64,000 nt of DNA, taken from Lachnospiraceae bacterium (GTDB lineage Bacteria; Bacillota; Clostridia; Lachnospirales; Lachnospiraceae). How positions within the stretch are numbered: position 1 is the first letter of the stretch; each line of letters starts with the position of its first letter. The translations under genes were made by a program, and so were the position numbers. Below the pieces are notes generated by a model, which was given only the letters and a program-made list of their open reading frames with translations, ran no database searches and was not told the origin of the DNA. Of this stretch, positions 27,436-36,847 are shown in pieces. The stretch is taken from contig JAFLTA010000004.1 in assembly GCA_022510685.1 (NCBI GenBank), forward strand, positions 1-64,000, read 5' to 3'.

Positions 27436-29757
27436 TTAGTTCTTCGTCCAGTTCTCATAGCATACACCCTCGTTATCGCCACTGTCATCATCTCCTCTGG
27501 CGATGGTAGCTGCCATCGTCTTACGGAAATACTTGCTCAGCATATTATAAACTTTCTCATCCGCTTCCAGAATCTTCTCAACCGTTTCTCCATCAGCGTC
27601 AATCTGCGTCGCCCCTTCAAAACGAATATCATCACCGGATATGATGAGTCCCTTAAAGTTCTTTCTAAGCTCTACTTCTCCGGTAGCAATGATGATTCCG
27701 CCTTTTTCAGCACCATCCCAAACATAATCTCCATCATGCACTACCGCAATGGAATCTGCCGGCATATTAGGATCCGCAGAGCCTTTATTTTCATAATTTT
27801 CTATCGCCGAGCGGTCAACTAACACATCAAATAAATTCGTCCTCTCAGAAGCTGTACCGTTAATTCCTGACTTTGTATACTCATCTGCAGCGCTGTCCGA
27901 CAAACGATACTGCGAAGATGCATATGCTTTATCATACTCTCCTGCCAAAGACATCTGCAGCGACATATACTGTTTCGACACATTTACAGCGGTCGCATTT
28001 GCATAGCTGCTACCTTCATCCGGATTTTCAATTCCCAGTGAAAAGGCTTCCTTTCCGCTGGAAGAATCTTTATATAAAATATTACCGGCAGTAATTATAT
28101 TCTTACTGTTATCCAACCGGATTCCCACACTGGACATATATTTTGCATTAACATCTTTTAACGTAGAATACTGCGGACTGGATGCGGAATATATCTGATA
28201 GAAATCCCTCATCTTATCATCCTTCAGATTCAAATAAAAGTAAATCAAGTCATCATCCTTAATGCTCGGGTCATGACGGAAATAGTAAGATAACGGTACG
28301 GTTGCATCCACATAATCCATAACATCAAATCCCGCTACATTTACATATTTGTTATAACCGTCTGCATCAAACTCATACTGCTCCGTGGAGCCTTCAATTG
28401 GTGTAAATACAATCGGATTGGAAAATGTAGTACCTGCGGTTCCCACCAGTTTCCAATAATCCTTTGGTACATAATATGCCAACTGACTACTCTTGACAGT
28501 CAAGGACTCACCGGTACGGATATCACGGCTTCCGGCATAAGCACTTCCTGCTCCGCTTAAACTTTCACCCTCATTTGCTTTCTTGGAAATAAATGTTTTT
28601 CCGGCTAACACCAGTCCCTCTGTCAAACCATATAAATCCAACGTACAGTTCTTTCCGTTGATTAACATCGCACTGCTGTAATTGGCATTGTCTGATATTT
28701 TGTTTATATTAGCAGGACTATAATCCTTATTGTAGTTATAACCCTCGTACAGTCCCTTCAACGTAACAGAATCATTATCTCCCCATACTTCCAAATCGTC
28801 AGATACCTCAATCTTGCCATCAATGGATAACGTGTTACCGGACGCTCCACCTGAAGAAGGTTTCGTCTCTATATTTTCCACCCACACTTCTGCCGTGCTG
28901 TCCAGTCCGGCTATCGTCATATTGGAACCTGCACGAACCAATATATCACCACGGGAAACCACATAATCCGCATTGACATTTAATGTAGCTCCGCTGTCTA
29001 CCACAAATCCAGCCTGTGGCTCATCCAATTCTGTATCCCTGAGAACCGTTCCGGAATAAATACATCCGTTAACCGTGGCATTGCTTGCACTACCTGCAAT
29101 CTTTACCTTATTATCTGCAAGCAAAGCATAATTCAGGTATTCAGAATTAATACCTGATTTCATTTCCGGCAGATTGACACGGATATCCGTATTAATCTGC
29201 GTCTGATAATCCTTCTCCGTCTTTACAACGGTGATATCTTTAATCAACAAGGTCTGGCGTTCACTGTCGTACTCCAAAGTCCCTTTTCCACCCGGATTAC
29301 TTTTGTAACCGTCTACGAAAATGCCACCTGTATAGTCCGCCTGAGCCTGTGTGAGAAAACCGCGAATCACCTCATCTTTATAATAGAGTGATGCACCTGA
29401 ATTAATATCACACTCTCCTTCCGACAGGGCAACAATCATAGCATTCATATATTGCTTCGCATACTTTTCCGTCAATGAATCTGAACCGCCGGAACGCAGA
29501 GCACCATATGCTGCAAATACATTCTCATAGGCATCTCTGGCAGAATTATCTGATAGATTTTCAACTCCGGCACGAACAGCATCTACAATGGAGTCTGCGT
29601 CATAAAAGTTCGTCTGAGAGCCTTTTTGTGCCTGTTTCAACCTGATATTGGTTATCGTCATGGAAATGACGGCAACTGCCAGCAATGAAATAAACGTCAT
29701 CGCAATGATTGTCATTGCCAGAGAGGAGCCTCTCTCATCCTTTCTAAATTTTTTCAT
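27436..29757 (-). CDS. Very large PilX-like prepilin-like protein
   Basis: At 773 residues this is several times longer than a normal pilin. The N-terminus MKKFRKDERG is followed by SSLAMTIIAMTFISLLAVAVISM, a pilin-like hydrophobic helix that has no Glu at mature position 5, as in PilX-type pseudopilins. The large remainder is beta-rich with segments such as VNGCIYSGTVLRD, TLNVNADYVVSRGDILVRAGSN and GGIIIATGEVELRKNFKGL, which suggest a beta-helix or stacked-strand surface domain. GGAGG lies just before ATG 29757. It sits among minor prepilins and is likely a tip or surface component. Cleavage by PilD is plausible but the weak motif makes it uncertain. Confidence 0.8.
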   Translation of the reverse strand: MKKFRKDERGSSLAMTIIAMTFISLLAVAVISMTITNIRLKQAQKGSQTNFYDADSIVDAVRAGVENLSDNSARDAYENVFAAYGALRSGGSDSLTEKYAKQYMNAMIVALSEGECDINSGASLYYKDEVIRGFLTQAQADYTGGIFVDGYKSNPGGKGTLEYDSERQTLLIKDITVVKTEKDYQTQINTDIRVNLPEMKSGINSEYLNYALLADNKVKIAGSASNATVNGCIYSGTVLRDTELDEPQAGFVVDSGATLNVNADYVVSRGDILVRAGSNMTIAGLDSTAEVWVENIETKPSSGGASGNTLSIDGKIEVSDDLEVWGDNDSVTLKGLYEGYNYNKDYSPANINKISDNANYSSAMLINGKNCTLDLYGLTEGLVLAGKTFISKKANEGESLSGAGSAYAGSRDIRTGESLTVKSSQLAYYVPKDYWKLVGTAGTTFSNPIVFTPIEGSTEQYEFDADGYNKYVNVAGFDVMDYVDATVPLSYYFRHDPSIKDDDLIYFYLNLKDDKMRDFYQIYSASSPQYSTLKDVNAKYMSSVGIRLDNSKNIITAGNILYKDSSSGKEAFSLGIENPDEGSSYANATAVNVSKQYMSLQMSLAGEYDKAYASSQYRLSDSAADEYTKSGINGTASERTNLFDVLVDRSAIENYENKGSADPNMPADSIAVVHDGDYVWDGAEKGGIIIATGEVELRKNFKGLIISGDDIRFEGATQIDADGETVEKILEADEKVYNMLSKYFRKTMAATIARGDDDSGDNEGVCYENWTKN

Positions 29758-29804
29758 ACATCCTCCATCCTTTCCTATCAACGTGTTGACCTGTAACCTT
29801 CACC

Positions 29805-31064
29805 TTACTTCTGCTGTACTTTATTGCCATCCACTTCTACCAACTTATCCGCATCACTAAACGGATATGAACCGCCGGTATCTCTGTATACCTTAATAAT
29901 AATATCCGCCAGACGATTAAAGTCTTGCTTCGTAATCAGTGTATACTTACCGGATGCATCCTTCTTTGCATAGGAATACAGATTACTGCCGGATGCAAGC
30001 TCATCCATTCCGTCATTGGTCAAATTAGTATACACCTCTGTAATCACACTCGTCAGGTTGGAATCACAATCTGCTTTCATCTGGTAACTCATACTGCGTA
30101 CAACAATTTTCGGATCAGATGTATCTGCCGGAGTTGCATTACTCTGTGAAACACTGGATTCCGCAATTAAATACAGTTTCAAATCGGATATTCCCAACAC
30201 TGATGCCGGGTTAGATGCTGAAATATATATCTCATCCGCATTGGTATTCGGTGTGTAGAAGATAAAAATTCCTTCGAATTTATTTTTGTTCACCGACTTA
30301 CTTACCACTGACTCCGGATGTGGATTCGGATTGGCATCTAAAATCGCCTGAGGATATTCATCCGATGCATCCTTCACATAGGTGTAATTATAAGTCACAC
30401 TTACTTTGACATTGTCAGCAGTTGGTGCCTGTTCAATATAAACGTCTATTTTGCGTTTCAAATGTGCTGCAATCGTCGCATTGTTTACTTTTGTAGCGTC
30501 TTTTACCACAGCCCCACCACTATTGCTGCAATATGTTGTATACAACCTGTTAAAATGGTTAGCAGCCATCGTTAAATACGCCTTATTCTCTGCGGAAATG
30601 ATATCCTTACCGCCATCCATTTCAGGAAGCTTCGCCTCACTGAAGTCTAAGTCTTTATCATAAGCTCCACTGCTGCTGTTATACACACCGGAAACAGAAC
30701 TTTTCGGTGTGACATTTGCCACAACATTATAACTCTTGCCGTTAATCGTATATTTTTTGTACATCTCGTAAGTTACACCGGAACCTGTAGGCATCGGACT
30801 CGGTAGTACCCAGCTATAATTCGGTGCTGCTGAAGGCTCTGCCACCTTGTCAGCATCCAGACTATAACCGGCTACTTTCAACTCCTCCACTGCATCCTGT
30901 GCTGCTACCACAGCATTTTGCTGCTCCTTTGTCCTCGCACTGTGACGCATCGAATCTGAGAAATACGCCAGTAACGGAACCGAAATGGTAGCAAGAACTA
31001 CAGTTGTTATTACAACTTCGATTAACGTGAATCCCTTATTATCTTTCCATACTCTCTCTCTCAT
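29805..31064 (-). CDS. Prepilin-like protein, long minor pilin
   Basis: This 419-residue protein has the leader MRERVWKDNKG and then FTLIEVVITTVVLATISVP, with Glu at mature position 5. The following helix carries QNAVVAAQDAVEELKVAGY, resembling PilV/GspI-type minor pilins, and a large C-terminal domain with repeated beta motifs follows. It should be processed by PilD. It is the first of four prepilin-like genes downstream of pilO. AAGGAGAAGG precedes the ATG. Confidence 0.86.
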   Translation of the reverse strand: MRERVWKDNKGFTLIEVVITTVVLATISVPLLAYFSDSMRHSARTKEQQNAVVAAQDAVEELKVAGYSLDADKVAEPSAAPNYSWVLPSPMPTGSGVTYEMYKKYTINGKSYNVVANVTPKSSVSGVYNSSSGAYDKDLDFSEAKLPEMDGGKDIISAENKAYLTMAANHFNRLYTTYCSNSGGAVVKDATKVNNATIAAHLKRKIDVYIEQAPTADNVKVSVTYNYTYVKDASDEYPQAILDANPNPHPESVVSKSVNKNKFEGIFIFYTPNTNADEIYISASNPASVLGISDLKLYLIAESSVSQSNATPADTSDPKIVVRSMSYQMKADCDSNLTSVITEVYTNLTNDGMDELASGSNLYSYAKKDASGKYTLITKQDFNRLADIIIKVYRDTGGSYPFSDADKLVEVDGNKVQQK

Positions 31065-31140
31065 ACCAATCCTTCTCCTTACTGCCTTACTACAGTTTCA
31101 AAACTTCCCCGATACGTCCGGTAAGCCCGGCGTAACAGAT

Positions 31141-31917
31141 TTACTTGTTAAAAATATCTTTTTTAGAGGTAGGAACATCCCAAGTCGGATTTCTGTATGC
31201 TATATCCTCCGTCTCCTCACGACCTCCAACTGAATACATGGACACCGTCATGGAACATTTCAGCGGTTTGCTTCCCGTTTCAGAGGAAATATCTATTTCT
31301 CTCACATTCATCCTATACGGATATTGATTAATGAAATTAATTATCGTTTTCAAAGAATCATAATTTGTATTAAAAGTCACCACTGAATCTGAACGATAAC
31401 CAATATAATCAACAGCAGATGTACTTCCTTCGTTAGTCTCTCCCTCCGCACCGGTTCCTGCATCAGCATTAGCGTTAGCATCCGCATTGGCATCAGGCGT
31501 TTCCGTATTCTGTGCCACCAATGACTCCAGCGCCACTCCACCCATGAAAAAGATCTGATTCATAGTGAAGGCTTCCGTCTCAACAGTGAGTCCCTTTACT
31601 TTCTTTTCCAGTTGATCGTATCTGTCAATTACAGTCTGTGTACGGATTTCATATGGATACTGACCAAGTAGTTCCTCCACTTTATGTCTCTTTTCTTCAG
31701 TATCCTCCTTGGTAGAAGCTTCTTTTGCTCTTTTTGCATCTAATTCATTCACTTCCTTTTGCAGTTGTTCATTCTCCGCCACCACAACAGCACGCTTTTC
31801 ATTAAATTTCTGAAGTCCCATAAACCATGCTAATGCTAATATCGCAATGGCTGCCAGGATTAACAACACACTCATTTCTCTGTCGCCTATACCCTTTTTT
31901 CCGTTCGGATTCGCCAT
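31141..31917 (-). CDS. pilO: PilO-like inner membrane pilus assembly protein
   Basis: This protein of 258 residues has one N-terminal membrane helix (about 16-35, VLLILAAIAILALAWFMG), then a coiled coil (40-90), then an alpha/beta domain (about 90-250) holding TVIDRYDQLEKKV and YDSLKTIINFINQYPYRMNV, the ferredoxin-like fold expected of PilO. It would pair with the PilN part of the upstream fusion. A low-complexity stretch of Ala/Asp/Asn (about 142-160) is unusual. The assignment rests on topology and position, since PilO sequences are weakly conserved. Confidence 0.78.
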   Translation of the reverse strand: MANPNGKKGIGDREMSVLLILAAIAILALAWFMGLQKFNEKRAVVVAENEQLQKEVNELDAKRAKEASTKEDTEEKRHKVEELLGQYPYEIRTQTVIDRYDQLEKKVKGLTVETEAFTMNQIFFMGGVALESLVAQNTETPDANADANANADAGTGAEGETNEGSTSAVDYIGYRSDSVVTFNTNYDSLKTIINFINQYPYRMNVREIDISSETGSKPLKCSMTVSMYSVGGREETEDIAYRNPTWDVPTSKKDIFNK

Positions 31918-31932
31918 CCTCTACACCTCCTC

Positions 31933-33675
31933 CTATTCTGCAGTTGTACCGGCGGTAGCATCGGTTCCCTCTGTGGTCTCCGTATCCTCCGCAACACCAT
32001 CTATAACTACGTCTTTATCCTGCTGTGTCTCCCACGGTGCATAGTCCGCCGAAACGGAGAATGCATATTCACCAATTTCATTTCCTTCTGCCACTCCGGC
32101 AATAGATGCCACCTGTATATTCTGCAATGCTTTTACATCCGTTACTACTTCTATCTCCTCAAACATTGCCAACATTTTTGCTGCAGAAATCTTTGTCTTA
32201 GTTCTCACCGACATGACAATACCTGTCTCCGTGGAACGTAAGGTCTCTACCTGCATCTGCTTTGGCAAAGCCTTCTCTAACAATCCGATAATCTCCACCA
32301 GTTTCTGGTTAGTGGTTGCCGTAGTTTTATGTAAATTTGCCATGTCATTATATTCTTTTGTTGCCCTGTCATTTTCCTCAATAATATCATTAATATACTG
32401 TAGATTGGCTTTCTGCATCTGCAAATCATCATTTGCCTGGTTAGCTGCATTCAACTGGAACCAGCCAAATCCTACCATCCCCAATGCCGCTACTATACTC
32501 GCTGCGAAGATAATCTTCGAAGTCCGGGTATTGGTAGAAGAACTCTTACTATATTTAAGCTCCTTGAGATAAAAACCGACCGGGTCGATAGCTGCACCAA
32601 TGGCTCCGATAAACTCTGTCTGATCTTGAAGACTTCTGTTAAATCCACGGGAAAACGTAATATTATTCAGCGTCTCCAACTTGCGGACCGGTAAGTCCAT
32701 CTCCCTCTCAAACAACATATCCAATCCGCGAATTTTAACACCCATACCGGTTATGTAAATATAACCTAACTGATAGTCCGGATAACGGGAATTAAAATAA
32801 TCTACCACGCGGATAACACTTAAGAGAATTCCTCCTACGGCATCCGTAACCGCCTTACGAGCCTCTTTACTCTGGCTGGAGCGTTTCCACTGGTCTTCAG
32901 AAATTCGTGTTCCGCGAACCGTCTCATCCTCGTAGTCCAAAGTGGAATACACCACATTCTCCCTGCAGAGCATCTCCATAGCATCCGTCTCATCCCGACA
33001 TTCCAGAGCCGGATGCTGTAACATTGTCTCAATAATTGCACCTGTACCATAAGGAATGGTACGCTGCATAATCTGCTGATTTTCCTTTAACACACTAACC
33101 ATCGTATTTAGTGAGCCAATCTGTACACACACACTGTAGCCGGAACCGATATGCTTCTGCAATACCTGCATGGAACCGTTTCCGAAATAGTCGATAGACA
33201 CTACATGAACACCCATAAGGTCTGCCAGACTGTAGTAATTTTCAATCAGAGTATCCGGTGCTGCAAGAAGAAGAAGTTTCAAGCTTTTCTTATCTCCCTC
33301 TTTCACCGTCTCCAACACATTGTACGCCACGGTATACTCATCCATATTTACCGGAAAGTAATCCTGTGATGTGTTGTTGATCAGTGTATCCAACTGCTTC
33401 TCCGGCACGAAAGGTACCACTACTTCACGACTTGCAATCTTGCTGGAAGCGATGGAAAAGACAACATCTTTTTCCTTAACTCCATTATCCCGCATCTGGT
33501 CTCTCAATAAGACTGCCATACGATCCCTGTCTTTGATATAACCGTCTTCAATTATATCCGATGGATTATCAAACGCAAAGGCATTGTACACATGGGGATT
33601 TTTTTTCAGGTAATCAATGACAACCGCCTTTGTTACCTGCTGTCCAATCTCAATACTCAATACTTTCTTTGCCAT
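31933..33675 (-). CDS. pilM: PilM-PilN fusion, pilus assembly platform
   Basis: Residues 1-350 are an actin-like PilM ATPase domain (MAKKVLSIEIGQQVTKAVVI at the start; VCVQIGSLNTMVSVLKE; YIYITGMGVKIRGLDMLFER). Near 385-405 a membrane helix (IIFAASIVAALGMVGFGWF) begins a PilN-like part with coiled coil (LQMQKANLQYINDIIEEN) and a small alpha/beta domain. In most bacteria PilM and PilN are separate proteins that bind each other. Here one chain carries both, placing the cytoplasmic ring and membrane anchor together. A Thr/Glu/Ala-rich tail closes it. The 16-base gap to pilO indicates co-transcription. Confidence 0.88.
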   Translation of the reverse strand: MAKKVLSIEIGQQVTKAVVIDYLKKNPHVYNAFAFDNPSDIIEDGYIKDRDRMAVLLRDQMRDNGVKEKDVVFSIASSKIASREVVVPFVPEKQLDTLINNTSQDYFPVNMDEYTVAYNVLETVKEGDKKSLKLLLLAAPDTLIENYYSLADLMGVHVVSIDYFGNGSMQVLQKHIGSGYSVCVQIGSLNTMVSVLKENQQIMQRTIPYGTGAIIETMLQHPALECRDETDAMEMLCRENVVYSTLDYEDETVRGTRISEDQWKRSSQSKEARKAVTDAVGGILLSVIRVVDYFNSRYPDYQLGYIYITGMGVKIRGLDMLFEREMDLPVRKLETLNNITFSRGFNRSLQDQTEFIGAIGAAIDPVGFYLKELKYSKSSSTNTRTSKIIFAASIVAALGMVGFGWFQLNAANQANDDLQMQKANLQYINDIIEENDRATKEYNDMANLHKTTATTNQKLVEIIGLLEKALPKQMQVETLRSTETGIVMSVRTKTKISAAKMLAMFEEIEVVTDVKALQNIQVASIAGVAEGNEIGEYAFSVSADYAPWETQQDKDVVIDGVAEDTETTEGTDATAGTTAE

Positions 33676-33751
33676 CTGTTCCGTTCCTCCCTATCTTTTT
33701 CAGATTGTTTATAGCAGCTTCTATCGTTTCAATCCCTTCCAATAGAAACCA

Positions 33752-33815
33752 GTTTCATATCACACAAAATTTGACACATCTTGAAATCCTGTCAAACTCT
33801 CTGGGATAATGAAAC
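33752..33815. promoter_or_regulatory. Nested inverted repeats in the pilD-pilM spacer
   Basis: Outer arms GTTTCAT (33752-33758) and ATGAAAC (33809-33815) enclose TTTGACA (33770-33776) and TGTCAAA (33790-33796). The element sits in the only sizeable gap (174 bases) between pilD and pilMN. It could be an operator or an RNA structure. No clear terminator U-tract follows. Confidence 0.5.
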
Positions 33816-33849
33816 TTACACTCCCTCTTAATTCCATATACCATAAGCT

Positions 33850-34614
33850 CTATAAGCCACAGAGTTCCAAATACCAATTAATCATAGGTCCTCCAAACAG
33901 CATAGCAATCCAGATACCCATAGATAAATAGGGTCCCAATGCCAGTGTATGTTCCGCCTTGCTCACCTTCATGCGTATGAGGTGAATCACAGAACCAAGG
34001 ATACAGCCAAGCAAAAAAGCTAACACAATCACTTTCCAGCCAACTATAAGCCCTGCGCCACCCATCAGCTTAATATCTCCACCGCCCAACGCACGCCCTG
34101 TGGAAATGAGATACAATATCAACAGCGGCACACTAACGGAGAATAAACCTATGATATGGCTCACCCAATGCTCCCTATCTAATAAAATCGCAAAAATCCC
34201 TAACACGAGAATTACCAAATTCACCTTGTCAGGAATAATATACGAACGAAAGTCAATCACACTTAATACTATAAGGGCGGATGTCAGGAGACAATATACA
34301 ATACTAATGCTGTTAATACCGTTCGCCAAGAAAACGATTACATATAATGCCCCGTTCATTCCTTCTACCAGGGGATACTGAAGTGATAACTTAGTATGGC
34401 ACTTCCTGCATCTGCCCCTCAGTATTAAATAGCTAAAGAGTGGAACAAGGTCATACCAGCGCAGCCGATAGCCACACTGCATACAGTGTGAGCCTTTCAT
34501 AAGACTCTCCTGCTTCGGATAGCGGTAAATACAGACATTCAAGAAGCTGCCTATCGCAATCCCAAACAGAAAGACAAACACATAAAATATCAAATATGCA
34601 CACCACTCCGGCAT
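33850..34614 (-). CDS. pilD: Prepilin peptidase / methyltransferase
   Basis: This is an A24 family membrane aspartyl protease that cuts the leaders of prepilins and methylates the new N-terminus. It has an N-terminal cytoplasmic domain with paired CxxC motifs (CMQCGYRLRWYDLVPLFSYL, CRKCHTKLSLQYPLVE), the first catalytic Asp in VLSVIDFRSYIIPD and the second in GRALGGGDIKLMGG. About seven to eight membrane helices and 254 residues are normal. It sits just downstream of the major pilin, its main substrate. AGGAG lies 8 bases before ATG. Confidence 0.96.
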   Translation of the reverse strand: MPEWCAYLIFYVFVFLFGIAIGSFLNVCIYRYPKQESLMKGSHCMQCGYRLRWYDLVPLFSYLILRGRCRKCHTKLSLQYPLVEGMNGALYVIVFLANGINSISIVYCLLTSALIVLSVIDFRSYIIPDKVNLVILVLGIFAILLDREHWVSHIIGLFSVSVPLLILYLISTGRALGGGDIKLMGGAGLIVGWKVIVLAFLLGCILGSVIHLIRMKVSKAEHTLALGPYLSMGIWIAMLFGGPMINWYLELCGL

Positions 34615-34691
34615 AACCTTGGCTCCTTACACTCTTATGTTGATTCAACTGACAAAAGTCGTTACAGCAATATAGCTATTATAAGTCTACA

Positions 34692-35216
34692 TTATTTTAC
34701 TTCCGGATCATTCGAATCAGTAGAAGCGAAGGACTTAGTATCAGAAGCATTGAATGCTGTATAACCCTTTGTTTTGTTCAGTGTGAAGACAGTAATCTTA
34801 CCATTTACTGCATCAACTGCAAGATAAATTCCCTGTCCCTTGTAAGCCTTAGACTTCAACTGTGCTTCTGCATCGTCACACAGCGCATCGAGATCAGCAA
34901 ATCCCGGTCTCAGCTCCTGCAACTCAGTTTCAGCCTTAGCATTTGCAACAGTAGGAAGATCTTTAATACTCTTCTTAGCAGCAGTTGTAGCACCTCCACA
35001 AGACTCACCGGACTGTGCAATTGCAGAGTTGATATCTGTCAACAATGCAGACAGAACCTGCTGATCCTTTGACTGACGAGACTTCTCCATGTAAGGGATA
35101 ACCTGAGAAGCTACCACACCTACCAGGATAGCCATAATGGCCATAACGATGATTAACTCAACCAGAGAGAAACCTTTCTCCTGATTCTCACGTAACTTTG
35201 CTACATAATTTTTCAT
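34692..35216 (-). CDS. pilA: Major type IV pilin candidate
   Basis: This 174-residue prepilin has leader MKNYVAKLRENQEKG and mature start FSLVELIIVMAIMAILVGVV, with Glu at position 5. The long helix is followed by a globular domain (about 50-174) with three Cys, of which C68 and C95 are plausible partners (ESCGGATT, DALCDDAEA). Being the shortest and simplest prepilin and sitting between pilC and pilD, it is the best candidate for the main subunit. AAAGGAG precedes the ATG. A hairpin in the gap after pilC (35245-35274) could stabilise or separately process its message. Confidence 0.88.
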   Translation of the reverse strand: MKNYVAKLRENQEKGFSLVELIIVMAIMAILVGVVASQVIPYMEKSRQSKDQQVLSALLTDINSAIAQSGESCGGATTAAKKSIKDLPTVANAKAETELQELRPGFADLDALCDDAEAQLKSKAYKGQGIYLAVDAVNGKITVFTLNKTKGYTAFNASDTKSFASTDSNDPEVK

Positions 35217-35244
35217 AACTTTTTCTCCTTTTCTTTTTTATTTA

Positions 35245-35274
35245 TTATAAACCACCCTTGGCAAGCGGTTATAA
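35245..35274 (-). promoter_or_regulatory. Stem-loop between pilC and pilA
   Basis: On the minus strand TTATAACCGC pairs with GTGGTTTATAA with one bulge around a short loop. There is no U-run after it, so it looks more like a processing or stabilising loop at the 5' end of pilA than a terminator. Confidence 0.5.
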
Positions 35275-35294
35275 TACAACTTAACCTTAACTGA

Positions 35295-36524
35295 TTATGA
35301 ATTCTCAGCCATGTTGTAGATACTGAGCATCGGCATCATGATGGCACCCATGATCGGAACTACGATGAGCGCCATAAGAATAATAATCAACGGCTCCATA
35401 ACTGCTGTCACCGCCTGTGTAGCAGCTTCCACTTCTTCATCATAGTAATCTGCTACCTTTTCCAACATTTCCTCCATATTACCGGTCTCCTCACCGATAC
35501 GTGTCATATGGCACAATAGCGGCGGAAAGATTCCACTATCCTCCAACGGCTGAGACAAAGCAACACCTCGCTCAACCTCATTCTTAGCATCCTGTACGGC
35601 AACCTGCACCAAGCGATTGCTCATCAGCTTACCTACAATCTCAATCGCTGCCACCATCGGAATACCCGATGCCATGAGCGTTGCCAGTGTACGTGTCAGT
35701 CTGGCACTTGCCGACTTAATGGTCAAATCACCGAAAATCGGAGCCTTCATAGAGATCGTTCCAAAGAAAACGGCTCCCTGGTCTGTCTTCATAAACATTT
35801 TTATACCGACGACTATCGCTATAATACCACATAAGAAGAACGGCCACTTGGCGATGAGGAAATTACTAATCGCCACCACGGCAAGAGTAAGTCCCGGAAG
35901 CTGTCCTCCCGCTGCATCGAAGGTCTCCTGAAAGGATGGCACCACCTTCACCAGCATAAGGATAACAACGCCGATAATAACCACTAACAACACACAGGGA
36001 TAAATCATCGCCTGCATAATCATTCCTTTCAACTTGGCATCTTTATCAAAATGCGTCGCCATACGATCAAATGTAGTCTCCAAACTACCGGAAGCCTCAC
36101 CCGCTTCCACCATGTTAATAAGAATACTCGGAAATACATCCGGCATGGTACTCATAGCTCCCGCCAGAGTATCACCTTTCTCCACCAGCGTCTTCAAATC
36201 ATTTACCGCTGCCTGCAGCTTCTTATTGTCACACTGCTCACCCAGCATACCCAACGCCTGAATCACCGTAACGCCGGCATGGAGAATACTCTGAAACTGC
36301 TTACAAAACACCGTCAAATTCTTAGAACTGACTTTGCCTCCAAACCCGAGATTCAAATCCTTACTCAGGGCACTTGGTTTCTCCACCGTAATCGGTGTCA
36401 TTCCCTGATTTTTCAGGTTATTTCTTGCTGCTTCTTCATTTGCAGCTTCTATCGTACCTTTTTTCGTCTTTCCTGCGGAATCTATCGCAGTATACGCAAA
36501 TGTTGTTGCTGCCACACCTATCAC
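35295..36524 (-). CDS. pilC: PilC/GspF inner membrane pilus platform protein
   Basis: This polytopic platform protein binds the assembly ATPases. Residues 9-50 form the N-terminal cytoplasmic segment (TFAYTAIDSAGKTKKGTIEA). Two GspF domains follow (about 70-195 and 275-398), each with the family pattern (FCKQFQSILHAGVTVIQAL; LTRTLATLMASGIPMVAAI) and membrane helices near 170-200, 215-245 and 375-400. The length of 409 is normal. The start is GTG 36524 with AAGGA close upstream. A second GTG nine bases later is also possible. An extended -10 lies about 150 bases upstream, so pilC may have its own promoter. Confidence 0.94.
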   Translation of the reverse strand: MIGVAATTFAYTAIDSAGKTKKGTIEAANEEAARNNLKNQGMTPITVEKPSALSKDLNLGFGGKVSSKNLTVFCKQFQSILHAGVTVIQALGMLGEQCDNKKLQAAVNDLKTLVEKGDTLAGAMSTMPDVFPSILINMVEAGEASGSLETTFDRMATHFDKDAKLKGMIMQAMIYPCVLLVVIIGVVILMLVKVVPSFQETFDAAGGQLPGLTLAVVAISNFLIAKWPFFLCGIIAIVVGIKMFMKTDQGAVFFGTISMKAPIFGDLTIKSASARLTRTLATLMASGIPMVAAIEIVGKLMSNRLVQVAVQDAKNEVERGVALSQPLEDSGIFPPLLCHMTRIGEETGNMEEMLEKVADYYDEEVEAATQAVTAVMEPLIIILMALIVVPIMGAIMMPMLSIYNMAENS

Positions 36525-36847
36525 CCAATCCTTCCACTATGTATCTGTGATGAGATTCGGAATACATCCCCATCAAGTCAACGTTTCTCTAAATCTGAAT
36601 CCATTTACAAATAATGCAACACAGGACGAACGGATATAGCTCGCCCATCATGTTCATACTTTGTTCAAAAATTATATCATATTTCTTAACTTTTTCAGAT
36701 AGTTTTTGCATACTTTCTGTATTTTTGTAAAAACTATACAAAAAAAACTGTCTATAGCTAGTAAAAATGTCGGATTTGTGAATATTTTTCCAGCATTTGG
36801 CAAACGAAATCACCATCCACACGGAAAAATCATCACATAAATTCACA
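36525..36847. promoter_or_regulatory. 323-base spacer upstream of pilC with an extended -10
   Basis: The largest gap inside the pilus locus. On the minus strand it contains TATGATATAAT (36671-36681), a full extended -10 match, but no good -35. Transcription would begin near 36664, leaving a leader of about 140 bases. I looked for a cyclic-di-GMP riboswitch core and did not find one. No coding potential is evident. Confidence 0.5.

Noticed and set aside
36051..36614. 187-residue plus-strand frame opposite pilC
   Set aside because: It is antisense to a well-supported gene and carries no recognisable domain or binding site.
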